Positions 9,012 to 16,782 are shown, counted from the first letter of the stretch. The stretch is 64,000 nucleotides of DNA from Cupriavidus sp. MP-37 (GCF_020618415.1 NZ_CP085345.1:310001-374000), one strand, 5' to 3'. The notes: generated from the sequence alone by a model not told the origin. Program-made: numbers and translations.

Positions 9012-10825
9012 GCGGCCACCCTGAGGAAATTGGGGGCACGCTTGCCGTAGAACTTGTTGACGTCGGTCGCGCCGGTTTGCGCCTTTTCCGCCAGCGATGC
9101 AGCGGTCAGCAGGTACTTGAGGTGCAGCCGTTCGTCGTCGAGCAGCACCTGGCGCGCGCAGGCGGTGTCTTCACCGGCGGCGGCCAGGTCGGCCAGGACG
9201 GCTTCCACGTGGCGCCGCACGCGTGCGTAGCCGGCGGCGGGGTCGGTGCCGCGACGCTGCGCCAGGCCTTCCACCAGCGCGGCGATATTCAGCTGCAGCG
9301 TGATGGTGACGAACATCTGCGCCAGCGGCAGTGCCGCGTCGACGCCGATGCGCGGGTCTTCCAAGCCTTCCAGGCGGGCCGCCAAGGCCGGCCAGCGGCG
9401 CGCGAGCAGGGCGCGGTCGATGCGCGCGGCATCGTTGTCCTTGAGCATCAGGCGCAGGCCGTCTTCGCCGTAGACCAGCATCGAGTTCTGCTGGTTGGAT
9501 TCCAGCGCCACGCCATAGCGCAGCCACAGCGTCAGGTGCAACTGCAGCGTCAGCGCCAGGTAGGCGTCAAACCAGGCGTCGAGATCGCCGCGGTGATAGC
9601 GGCCGGCAAGTTCATCGGCCACGCACAGGCCGCTGGCGGTTTCAGCCAGCAGGCCCGCCACCGGGACCACCGTCTTGTCCGCCAGTTGCGGCTCGGGATA
9701 GCGGCGCAGGATATAGCCCAGGAACGGGCGCTGGTCGACATGGGCGCCGTTGGCTTCGTCGGTCAGCAGCACCTGCCCGTGCAGGCCGGGTTCCCGGCGG
9801 ACAATGTCGCCCAGCAAGGTCTGGATGCGATGGCCGTCGCCGATGGTGCTGGGCTTGATGGTGCGGATGTTCTTGGCGCCCAGGGTGCGGATCGTCAGCG
9901 GCAGCTTGATATGCCAGGCCGGGGCGTCGAGCACGACCAGCGAGCGCACCGACAAGGTCGGCGACACGCGCAGGCAGGCGCGCGGTGCGCGGATGACCTG
10001 CCCGTCCAAGCCGGCGTCGCTCAGGAAGCCATCGAGATGATGCTGCCACACGAACGGATGCACCGGCACCAGCGCATGCGAGCGCGCCAGCGCGGGATCG
10101 AGGCCGACCTCGGCGAAATCCGGCCAGTTGGGTGGCAGCGCGTCGCCGCGGGCATGATGGCGCGCGCGCGGGACCGCCAGCCAGTTCAGCGCGAATGCCG
10201 GCTGGAACTCGGGCGCATAGCGGGCCAGGTCGGCGGCGGCAAAGCCCACCTTGGCGCGCGCGGTGGGGTAGTAGGGGTGGTCAAGGAAGCCCGCGACGCG
10301 ATCGTAGTGCAGCATGCGCTGGTCCCAGGCGGGCAGCGCGTGGCCGTCAGCGCTGTCGGCCTGCGCGAACCAGCGTGCGCGCTCGGCCATCGCGACGGTG
10401 CGATGCTCGGCCGCGGCCCGGCATTCGTCGCCGTAGGCGATGAACAGGCGCGCATCTGCCTCGGGCAGGCCGTGCGCGAACGCGGCCAGGATGGTGTCGA
10501 TCTCATGCAGCGCGGAGAACGCGCCGTCCGCTTCGTGCAGCACCGGCAGGCGGGTCAGGCGCCATTCCTGCATATAGCGCGTGGGCGTTACCGGGATCCA
10601 CAGCTTGCCGGCGCCAAGGTGCGGGACGCGCAGCCACTGCTGGCCGGCATCGAATCCATGCGCGGCGCCGGGTACCGCGTCACCGCCGTGCAACTCGCCA
10701 CGGCTGACACAGGCGCGCACGTCCTCGCGCAGCAGGGTATCGACGACGCGAACACAGATGTAGCGCGTATCGGCCGCGTCGGCAGCCGCGGGCAGGGACG
10801 GTTGATCGGGCAAGCGGGCGCTCAT
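9008..10825 (-). CDS. pvsB: NIS siderophore synthetase, IucA/IucC family (PvsB-like)
   Basis: A 605-residue NRPS-independent siderophore synthetase and the second such enzyme of the operon. Recognisable blocks are VPVHPFVWQHHL near residue 250, SPTLSVRSLVVL, WHIKLPLTIRTLGAKN, and in the C-terminal domain ALESNQQNSMLVY and LMLKDNDAARI. It should adenylate a citrate or 2-oxoglutarate carboxylate and condense it with the amino-acid building block. The start MSARLPDQ at 10825 gives a 4-bp ATGA overlap with the ATP-grasp gene and is preferred over a Met five codons upstream. Confidence 0.9.
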   Translation of the reverse strand: MSARLPDQPSLPAAADAADTRYICVRVVDTLLREDVRACVSRGELHGGDAVPGAAHGFDAGQQWLRVPHLGAGKLWIPVTPTRYMQEWRLTRLPVLHEADGAFSALHEIDTILAAFAHGLPEADARLFIAYGDECRAAAEHRTVAMAERARWFAQADSADGHALPAWDQRMLHYDRVAGFLDHPYYPTARAKVGFAAADLARYAPEFQPAFALNWLAVPRARHHARGDALPPNWPDFAEVGLDPALARSHALVPVHPFVWQHHLDGFLSDAGLDGQVIRAPRACLRVSPTLSVRSLVVLDAPAWHIKLPLTIRTLGAKNIRTIKPSTIGDGHRIQTLLGDIVRREPGLHGQVLLTDEANGAHVDQRPFLGYILRRYPEPQLADKTVVPVAGLLAETASGLCVADELAGRYHRGDLDAWFDAYLALTLQLHLTLWLRYGVALESNQQNSMLVYGEDGLRLMLKDNDAARIDRALLARRWPALAARLEGLEDPRIGVDAALPLAQMFVTITLQLNIAALVEGLAQRRGTDPAAGYARVRRHVEAVLADLAAAGEDTACARQVLLDDERLHLKYLLTAASLAEKAQTGATDVNKFYGKRAPNFLRVAA

Positions 10826-12027
10826 TGCGCGATCTCCCACGCGAGCTTGCTGCTGGCCAGTTCGACCGCAGCGGCAAGACCCGCGCTGTCGGGGCCGCTG
10901 CCGCGCAGCACGCCCAGGTAATCCTTGTTGGAGTTGGTCAGCTGGATGGCGTCGCCGATCTTGCGCAGGGGCTGGTAGGTCAGCCGTACGCCGTCGCCCT
11001 CATGCTGGCTGTGGGCCGGTGCGTGTCGCAGCGTGCCTTCCGCCTGCGCGGTGAAATAGCGGATCCAGGCCGCCCGCCTCGGCACCTCGAGCGTCGGCAG
11101 GGCCTCGCCCAGGTGCAGGCGCAAGACCTGCTCGAACAGTGGGAACTGCAAGGTGTCGGAGAGCAGGAACTCGCGGTAGTCGCCGATACTGCGGTAGTTG
11201 ATCTCGATAAGCCGCGGGCCTTGCGCAGTCAACACGTATTCGGTATGGCAGGCGCCGAAGCCGATGCCGAAGCGGCGGATGGTGTCCAGCACTTCGGCTT
11301 CGACCGCGGCGGGCAGGCCGGTGCCCCATACCGCTTCCAGCTCAACGAAGTACGGCGGCGGCGACAGCGTCACGCGGAAGCCGCCCAGCGCGCGCAGTGT
11401 CTTGCCATCGCCCAGCGTTTCCAGCGTGTACAGCGGGCCCTCCAGGTATTCCTCCAGCAGCAATGCCTGGCCCGGGTGCCGGGCCCAGATCGCGCCGCAA
11501 TGCTCGGCCAGCTCGGCGTGGCTGCGCGCCAGGCTGACCTGCTGGCTGGCGACGCCTTCGCGCGGCTTGACGATGCACGGCATGGGCACGTCGGCAAGCG
11601 CGGCCAGGCCGGCGCTGTCGCAAACGACCGCGTGCCACAGCGTGTCGATGCCCGACGCTGCCAGGCGCCGCCGCATCTCTGCCTTGTTCTTGGCGGCGTA
11701 CGCGGTGCGCCAGTCCTTGCCCGGCAGGCCAAAGTACGCGGCGGCGATCGCCGTGGCCGCCTGCAGGTGATCGCTATTCGAGAAGACTGCCGCGGGCTTG
11801 CCACCGCGGCGCGTGATGGCATCGATCACCGCCAGCGGGTTGAAGACATCGCACGGGACGATGTCAGCCGGGTAGGCGGGCAGGCCGGTGCCGGCAAAGT
11901 GGGCGCGATGGGCATCGGCACAATCCGTCAATAAGACGACGGAGCGTCCGAGCGCGCGCGCCGCGGGCAGGAATCCTTCGTTGACGGCGGGGGTCGGTAC
12001 GTGGGCGAGTACGAAGATCTCTTGCAT
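10822..12027 (-). CDS. pvsA: ATP-grasp ligase of siderophore biosynthesis (PvsA-like)
   Basis: A 401-residue ATP-grasp enzyme, first gene of the operon. Blocks include MPCIVKPREGVASQQV (ATP-binding lysine), ALLLEEYLEGPLYTLETL, ACHTEYVLTAQGPRLIEINYRSIGDY (metal-binding Glu and Asn). Its carboxylate-amine ligase chemistry fits joining of an amino acid to the hydroxyl or amine component; PvsA opens the vibrioferrin operon in the same position. The start MQEIFVLAHVPTP at 12027 begins at the fold and follows GAGG; the longer reading to 12255 would run through the Fur-like box and is rejected. Confidence 0.85.
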   Translation of the reverse strand: MQEIFVLAHVPTPAVNEGFLPAARALGRSVVLLTDCADAHRAHFAGTGLPAYPADIVPCDVFNPLAVIDAITRRGGKPAAVFSNSDHLQAATAIAAAYFGLPGKDWRTAYAAKNKAEMRRRLAASGIDTLWHAVVCDSAGLAALADVPMPCIVKPREGVASQQVSLARSHAELAEHCGAIWARHPGQALLLEEYLEGPLYTLETLGDGKTLRALGGFRVTLSPPPYFVELEAVWGTGLPAAVEAEVLDTIRRFGIGFGACHTEYVLTAQGPRLIEINYRSIGDYREFLLSDTLQFPLFEQVLRLHLGEALPTLEVPRRAAWIRYFTAQAEGTLRHAPAHSQHEGDGVRLTYQPLRKIGDAIQLTNSNKDYLGVLRGSGPDSAGLAAAVELASSKLAWEIAQ

Positions 12028-12098
12028 GAGTCGGGCCTCAGATGGATGTCGGGGGAGCGCAGTGAGCAATGCGTGGATACGAAACGGTCGAATCATGC

Positions 12099-12119
12099 TA
12101 ATGCGACTCATTCGCATGC
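12099..12119. promoter_or_regulatory. Fur-like box upstream of the siderophore operon
   Basis: ATGCGA (12101-12106) and TCGCAT (12112-12117) form a perfect inverted repeat around CTCAT, within an A/T-rich setting. The arrangement resembles the 19-bp Fur palindrome. It is 75-90 bp upstream of the ATP-grasp start and is well placed to repress the operon under iron-replete conditions. Confidence 0.6.
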
Positions 12120-12292
12120 TCAAAGCGGTCAATGGCGGTAAGCGGCATTTGCCGCGCCGACTCGGGCCCTTTGTCCCGTATGAAGGTGCCATTCGCTGCA
12201 CATCAACGGACCCGGGACACATGTCCGATATGGCGGATTGTGCTAAGTGATTCACTTCTGCGGGTTGATTCGCCGCGTCGGGTCTTGGCCAG

Positions 12293-12314
12293 TTATTGAG
12301 AATCAGTTACATTA
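12293..12314. promoter_or_regulatory. Possible second Fur-like site ahead of the LuxR-type regulator
   Basis: An A/T-rich stretch contains TTGAGAATCA followed by GTTACATTA. It loosely fits an imperfect Fur repeat and is AT-richer than its surroundings. It lies 66-87 bp upstream of the regulator's ATG. The match is weaker than the 12101-12117 palindrome. Confidence 0.3.
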
Positions 12315-12379
12315 CGCGTCCGCCGTGATGCACGTTTTTCCCCAGCCGCTTGTCAGGGTTGGCCCGGGACCGAACGCCT

Positions 12380-12886
12380 ATGCCCCCAAAGTTCTTGCTT
12401 ATGCTTGCCGTCTTCCCGCTTTATCAGGCATGGGACCTGTACCAGCTTGTCAGCAGCGGGCCGTCGTTCCACTTCTATGCCGAAACCGCGGCGACGCTAG
12501 CGTTCCTGGTGATCCTCGGCATCGTGATCCGCGAACGCCGACGCGCCTTGCAGGCATTCGAAACGCTCAAGCATTCGGCTGATGCCGCAGTGCGCGCGGC
12601 GGCGGAACGCGACGCTGCCGCACAACGGTCCACGCGCGACTTCCTGCAATCGATGCAGGAGCAGTTCGAGCGCTGGGGCCTGACCCCGGCCGAAAGGGAC
12701 GTCGCATTGCTACTGGTCAAGGGCCTGTCGCTGGAAGAAATCGCCGGCGTACGCGAGACCGGAGCGAAGACCGTGCGGCAGCACGCCGCCAACCTTTATG
12801 CCAAAGCCAAGGTCAACGGACGTCACCAGTTGGCGGCATTCTTCTTCGAAGACCTGCTGGCGCCGCGTTCTGGTGGCAGATCGTAG
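12380..12886 (+). CDS. Membrane-anchored LuxR-type transcriptional regulator
   Basis: A 168-residue protein with two N-terminal hydrophobic segments (residues about 4-22 and 36-55), an R/E/A-rich coiled-coil-like linker, then a LuxR/GerE helix-turn-helix: LTPAERDVALLLVKGLSLEEIAGVRETGAKTVRQHAANLYAKAKV. There is no receiver or autoinducer-binding domain, so it would act from the inner membrane. It diverges from the vibrioferrin-type operon across a 352-bp region holding the Fur-like sites, suggesting that it regulates that operon. ATG at 12380 is chosen; an in-frame TTG lies ten codons upstream. Its signal and target are unknown. Confidence 0.8.
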   Translation: MPPKFLLMLAVFPLYQAWDLYQLVSSGPSFHFYAETAATLAFLVILGIVIRERRRALQAFETLKHSADAAVRAAAERDAAAQRSTRDFLQSMQEQFERWGLTPAERDVALLLVKGLSLEEIAGVRETGAKTVRQHAANLYAKAKVNGRHQLAAFFFEDLLAPRSGGRS

Positions 12887-12928
12887 GTCGACCAGCGTGG
12901 CGCGCGTCTTGACGCGTCCATCCGCTGG

Positions 12929-14329
12929 CTACGCCGCGGCCAGCAAGTCGTCCGTGTGCACCATCAGTTCACGGACCTGCCGCAGCATCTCGTACTGGTT
13001 GAGCACGGCACGCCAGCCGGGCGCTTCCAGCAACGCAAGCCAGACCGGCTCGAGCGCGCCCGCGTCGGCAGGTGGTGTCGCCATCAGGGTGGCGGCGAAG
13101 TCCAGCGTCGGCGCAGCCGACAGCAACTGCATCCGGCTGGCGGCGCTGAGCAGGCGCGGCGCCGGCTCGGCAGGCGCGTCGCAGCAATAGAGCACCGTGC
13201 GGGACAGAGACGTGGATGCCGTGGGCAGGGCGCACAGCGCGGCGCCCCGCAGCGGCACCGTGCCTTCGCGCGTCGCAAACGGATAGACGGTATCCTCGTC
13301 CGCCTGCGCGAGCAGGCGCAAGCCGCGCAGCAGCCGCGGAAAGTCCGTGGCGGCGGCGTCGACGGAGGCCTTGACCTCGACCAGCAGGCACACGTCCCAG
13401 GCCGGAGTGCCGCCGACGGTTTCGCCCATTGCGGCAGATTGCCTGAGCAGCACCGCATCCCATTCGCTCTTGGCGTGTTGATGCGCCGCCGGGATCGCTG
13501 CCGGTACGTGCATCGACGTCACCACGCGGTAGGGTGCCGATGCGCCCTCCGCCGCGTTAAGCCGCTGCGCCAACGCCTGCAGCGCCCGCGCAGCCAGCGC
13601 CTCGGCGGCTTCGCCACGCTGCCGTGACGACAGTCCCTGCGCGACGGCGGAGGCGCTGCCCGAACGCGGACCGTACCGCTCCCACAGCGCCCGGTATGCC
13701 ACCACGAGCGGGTCCGACGCCAGCGCATCCAGGCGCCCCAGACGTGCCAGCGCCGGGTGTTCCAGCAGCTGGGCCAGGCCGCGCGCTGCCGCTAGTTCGC
13801 CCGCCGATGCAGGCGTCTGCGACATCTCCAGCAGTTGCTGCGCGGCATCATGGAGTTCGTTCCAGGCGCCGGTGCCGGCGCATGCATGCAGCCGCGCCAT
13901 CGCCTCGCGTTGCGGGCCGGGGCCGAAGCGTTGCTGCTTGCCGGGATGGGCAAGCGCATTGACGGCGGCGCGGATGAGTCGACGGTCCTGGTCCGCGCGC
14001 GCGGCCAGCGACGCATACTCGCGCACAGGCGCGGCCCGATGCCGCAGGACCATGGCCTGGAACACAGGATCCCCGCGATCCGCACGCATCGCTTCGCGCA
14101 CCATGCGCGCGAGCGCGCCGGTGAAGCGGTCTTTCAACGCCGCATCCGGCTGTTCGCTCCGCGCCAGCGTAGCGCGGGCCTGTTCGATCACGAGCGCGAG
14201 CGTCGTCGCCGGACTGGCATCCAGGGCCGGCTCGCAGGCATGGTCGAGGTCCGGCAGGCGATAGCGGCGCGGAACGGCGCGCAGCGTCGCGTCGAGCAAG
14301 GGGTGTGGGGGCTGCGTGGGCTGGTCCAT
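12929..14329 (-). CDS. Conserved hypothetical protein, possible PD-(D/E)XK-like motif
   Basis: A 466-residue soluble protein I cannot assign to a family. The N-terminal half is alpha-helical and Ala/Arg-rich. Around residues 300-340 the sequence has KSEWDAVLLRQ followed 25 residues later by WDVCLLVEVKAS: an acidic residue, a beta strand and E-x-K, the arrangement seen in PD-(D/E)XK nuclease cores. This is a motif-level suggestion only. ATG at 14329 is chosen over a GTG ten codons upstream; neither has a strong ribosome site. It is convergent with the LuxR-type gene and has no functional neighbour. Confidence 0.6.
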   Translation of the reverse strand: MDQPTQPPHPLLDATLRAVPRRYRLPDLDHACEPALDASPATTLALVIEQARATLARSEQPDAALKDRFTGALARMVREAMRADRGDPVFQAMVLRHRAAPVREYASLAARADQDRRLIRAAVNALAHPGKQQRFGPGPQREAMARLHACAGTGAWNELHDAAQQLLEMSQTPASAGELAAARGLAQLLEHPALARLGRLDALASDPLVVAYRALWERYGPRSGSASAVAQGLSSRQRGEAAEALAARALQALAQRLNAAEGASAPYRVVTSMHVPAAIPAAHQHAKSEWDAVLLRQSAAMGETVGGTPAWDVCLLVEVKASVDAAATDFPRLLRGLRLLAQADEDTVYPFATREGTVPLRGAALCALPTASTSLSRTVLYCCDAPAEPAPRLLSAASRMQLLSAAPTLDFAATLMATPPADAGALEPVWLALLEAPGWRAVLNQYEMLRQVRELMVHTDDLLAAA

Positions 14330-14921
14330 GTTGGGATGAATCAGAATCCAAGCACACACTCGACCCTAAGCCGCAGCCGCCTCGTCAGCATCGGGATGAA
14401 GGGAGGCAATCCAGAATTCCGGTGGCACCGGCAAATGATGATGACGACAGGCCGTGAGGACTACCGGCCAGCAGCCAGCTTGCATGGCAGAGAGGCTCGC
14501 CAGACCAGTGCCGGCGGCGAATGTCTTGCAGAGGTCGGCGGGCGTAGGGGGGTGAGGTCATCGATCAGCGTCTCGGAGGGCTCGGGCGTTGTTCAGTGCG
14601 CGATTTTCGCATGGCGCGGCGCAGGCGGTCGTCGCGCCGCATCCTCGGGCGCATTCGTCGCCGGCTTGCAGCCTCCTCAGCCGCGAGTGCGAGGACCTCG
14701 CTGCGCTGTTTGAAATTTCCGCGGCCGAACGGGCGGGGAGGGCAGGCAGCAGACTAGGCCATCGAGGCGCTATGCAAGCTGCCGCCGCTGGCACCGGTCA
14801 GGAGCGAATGGAGGCCATGGCGGATGTCGGGGACAGCCTCTGAAAACCGGTGCAAGTATGCCGCGTAGGCCACTTTTACTGACTAAATTCGAGAAGGGCT
14901 ATCCCCTTGCACTTCCTTATT
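14330..14921. other. 592-bp intergenic stretch, no gene recognised
   Basis: Short open frames occur on both strands, but none has a ribosome site, recognisable protein features or codon bias like its neighbours. The last 70 bp become AT-rich and lead into the vapBC promoter. A GGGNAGGG octamer lies at 14735-14742. Confidence 0.5.
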
Positions 14922-14939
14922 CCTTACCTTAAAGTAAGG
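14922..14939. promoter_or_regulatory. vapBC operator palindrome
   Basis: CCTTAC and GTAAGG form a perfect inverted repeat separated by six bases, 22 bp ahead of the vapB ATG and just before its AAGGAGG ribosome site. It is the likely site for autorepression by the VapBC complex. The half-operator string TAAAGTAAGGA recurs at the vapC stop codon (15591-15601). Confidence 0.65.
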
Positions 14940-14960
14940 ATTTGGATATAAGGAGGGGCT

Positions 14961-15206
14961 ATGGCTTCTGCAACCTTGACATCAAAAGGACAGGTGACGA
15001 TTCCTGTGGATGTGCGGACCCATTTAGGCCTATCTACCGGGGACCGGATCGAGTTCGTGCTTAATGAACAAACGGGAGGCTATGAAGTGGTCCCTGCCAC
15101 TCGCTCGGTAACCGCTCTCAAAGGCATTATCCGCAAGCCCGCTAAGCCGGTCTCGATTGACGACATGAATGCCGCTATAGCAGAACAGGGAGCCGCGGCC
15201 CGATGA
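14961..15206 (+). CDS. vapB: VapB-type antitoxin, AbrB/MazE-like DNA-binding domain
   Basis: An 81-residue antitoxin. The N-terminus SATLTSKGQVTIPVDVRTHLGLSTGDRIEFVL is a swapped-hairpin AbrB domain that binds the operator; the C-terminal third (about residues 50-81) is the toxin-wrapping tail. AAGGAGG precedes the ATG. The stop overlaps vapC by 4 bp, the usual arrangement that ensures co-translation. The local base composition is more AT-rich than the flanking metabolic genes, suggesting acquisition by transfer. Confidence 0.9.
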   Translation: MASATLTSKGQVTIPVDVRTHLGLSTGDRIEFVLNEQTGGYEVVPATRSVTALKGIIRKPAKPVSIDDMNAAIAEQGAAAR

Positions 15207-15598
15207 TCGGTCTCGACACAAATGTGCTGATCCGGTATTTCGCGCAGGATGATCCTGCACAGGCTAAGCGAGCTACAGAACTTATTGAGTCGCTGACCGC
15301 AGACTCGCCGGGTTATGTCACCCAAGTAGCGCTGGTCGAAGTCGTGTGGGTGCTAGCGCGGGCGTATGGTGCCGACCGCGATGAAATCACGCAGGTGGTC
15401 GAGACGCTGCTACGAACGAAGGAGCTGGTAGTCGAAGCGGCAGAGACAGTGTGGAAGGCGTTGCGCCTGTATGGCAGCTCGTCGGCGGATTTCGCCGACT
15501 GCCTCATCGAACGGATGTGTCACGATGCGCAGTGCGAGTACACGATGACGTTTGACACGAAAGCAGCCAAGGTCGCCGGAATGCGGCTCCTAAAGTAA
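15203..15598 (+). CDS. vapC: VapC-type toxin, PIN-domain ribonuclease
   Basis: A 131-residue PIN-domain endoribonuclease expected to cleave RNA when freed from VapB. The acidic site residues are in place: D5 (GLDTN), E46 (ALVEVVW), D96 and D99 (SSADFADC) and a late Asp in MTFDTKAAK. Length is normal for VapC. The stop codon lies 75 bp from the dif-like site. A type II toxin-antitoxin pair next to the chromosome-dimer resolution site would be kept if its loss were lethal; that is inference. Confidence 0.92.
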   Translation: MIGLDTNVLIRYFAQDDPAQAKRATELIESLTADSPGYVTQVALVEVVWVLARAYGADRDEITQVVETLLRTKELVVEAAETVWKALRLYGSSSADFADCLIERMCHDAQCEYTMTFDTKAAKVAGMRLLK

Positions 15599-15603
15599 GG
15601 AAA

Positions 15604-15684
15604 ATGGAAATCGATGTCGAAGTGGACGGCCGTCGCTACGTGGCTCAAGTGCACGAAGTCGATGGCGTTATAAATTTGACATAA
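15604..15684 (+). CDS. Small ORF after vapC, possible gene remnant
   Basis: A 26-codon frame begins 5 nt after the vapC stop, with GGA ahead of its ATG. It reads MEIDVEVDGRRYVAQVHEVDG..., a plausible beta-hairpin start of a longer protein, and its TAA falls inside the dif-like site. It may be the 5' end of a third cassette gene cut off by a recombination at this site, or simply noise. I do not recognise a family. Confidence 0.3.
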   Translation: MEIDVEVDGRRYVAQVHEVDGVINLT

Positions 15685-15701
15685 CACTTATTATGCGCAA
15701 C
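15674..15701. other. dif: dif-like XerCD recombination site (probable replication terminus)
   Basis: Read on the minus strand, the site has an 11-bp XerC-type arm GTTGCGCATAA (10 of 11 match to E. coli dif), a 6-bp centre TAAGTG, and an 11-bp XerD-type arm TTATGTCAAAT (10 of 11 match). Spacing is exact at 11-6-11. GGGNAGGG octamers point toward it from both sides: all eight found to the left are on the + strand and all eleven found to the right on the - strand. This is what FtsK-orienting sequences do around a terminus. The match to E. coli dif is from memory of that sequence. Confidence 0.8.
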
Positions 15702-15719
15702 GTAGTTGTTAGCCGTTAT

Positions 15720-16521
15720 TAGTAATGTCACCTTTGGGATCATTAGAGATGTCACCTAGGGCTGTCCCTCCGTAAGCTCCGAAGTTCGTCGGGCGCTACG
15801 GGAGGCAGCCATGCACGAACAGGGATTGGTGACCATGAGCATGCGCGAAGTTGACCGCATGAAGGTGATTCAGGCTGTCGCCGATGGGCACTTGGCGCGC
15901 TGGCACGCCGCCGAGCGTCTAGGCATCAGCGCCCGGCACGTTAGACGGCTTGTTTTGCGACTCTTGGAGGATGGGCCGAGCGGACTGGTTTCGCGCAAGC
16001 GCGGTCGTCCCAGCAACCGGCAATTGCCGCCAGGGCTGGAATCCCGCGTGCGCGGCCTGATCCGTGACAGCTATGCCGACTTCGGCCCGACCCTGGCTAC
16101 CGAGAAGCTGCGCGAGCGCCATGGCATCGAGATTTCACCGGCGTGCGTACGCCGGATCATGATCGACGCCGGTTTCTGGGTCCCGAGGAAGCTGCGCCCA
16201 CCCAAGGTGCACCAGCCGCGCAACCGCCGCGCCTGCCTGGGCGAGCTGGTGCAGATCGATGGCAGCGACCACGCCTGGTTCGAGGACCGGGCGCCGGCGT
16301 GCACGCTGCTGGTCTATGTCGATGACGCGACCGGGCGGCTGATGCAGCTGCTGTTCGCGCCAACGGAATCGACCCTAGCGTATTTCACCGCCACGTGCGC
16401 CTATGTCGAGCGCCATGGCAAGCCGATGGCGTGAAGGGGCGACCTTTCAAAACCGCCTGGACATGATTTGTTAGACCCAAATAGTAATGTCGCATTTGAG
16501 CCAAATAGAATTGTCGTACCC
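15720..16521 (+). mobile_element. Decayed insertion sequence (ISNCY-like)
   Basis: The remnant contains the 5' half of a transposase gene, bordered by two related end-like strings: TAGTAATGTCACCTTTG at 15720 and TAGTAATGTCGCATTTG at 16482. The two lie in the same rather than inverted orientation, so the true right end is missing or rearranged. It begins 19 bp from the dif-like site. Boundaries are approximate. Confidence 0.6.
15811..16434 (+). pseudogene. Truncated DDE transposase, ISNCY-like
   Basis: 207 residues remain of a protein usually twice as long. The N-terminus has a helix-turn-helix region (RWHAAERLGISARHVRRLVLRLLEDGPSGLVSRKRGRPSN) followed by the start of the catalytic core (LGELVQIDGSDHAWFEDRAPACTLLVYVDDATGRLM, with the first catalytic Asp). 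The frame stops just after the ERHGKPMA segment, where the core should continue. The remaining catalytic acidic residues are gone, so it cannot be active. Confidence 0.8.
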
Positions 16522-16782
16522 CCTTGCCCAGGCTGGCATGCTGGCGGCAGTCGCTGGCGCATTAGTTATAGCGCCGTGTAGCTACCTCGGCCGAAGCATG
16601 GCTGTGCTTGTTCCAAGGCTCTGACTCTACGTCTCCGTTTGGCCGCGTGAGTTGCAGGTTCAGTGCGCCGTCGTCGATGGTTTGGTCATCTGGTGCAGGC
16701 GGTGGAATGCGAGTAGTCAGGTAAAAGCTCAGCGCAGTACCATGTTCGCAACCATTTAGCCCTGCTGATGAAAGGACCCCAC

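Noticed and set aside
14589..14843. An 84-codon frame in the gap before vapB
   Set aside because: No ribosome site, no recognisable motif, and composition like random GC-rich sequence.
15674..15701. The site as only a plasmid-type pdif of a mobile module
   Set aside because: The strand switch of GGGNAGGG octamers at this place fits a chromosomal terminus better, and no second Xer site was found nearby. A module inserted at the chromosomal dif remains possible.
16541..16590. A weak dif-like string (CTGGCGCATTA...) past the IS remnant
   Set aside because: Only 7 of 11 bases match an XerC arm and there is no XerD arm; it is a short GGCGC/GCGCC inverted repeat.
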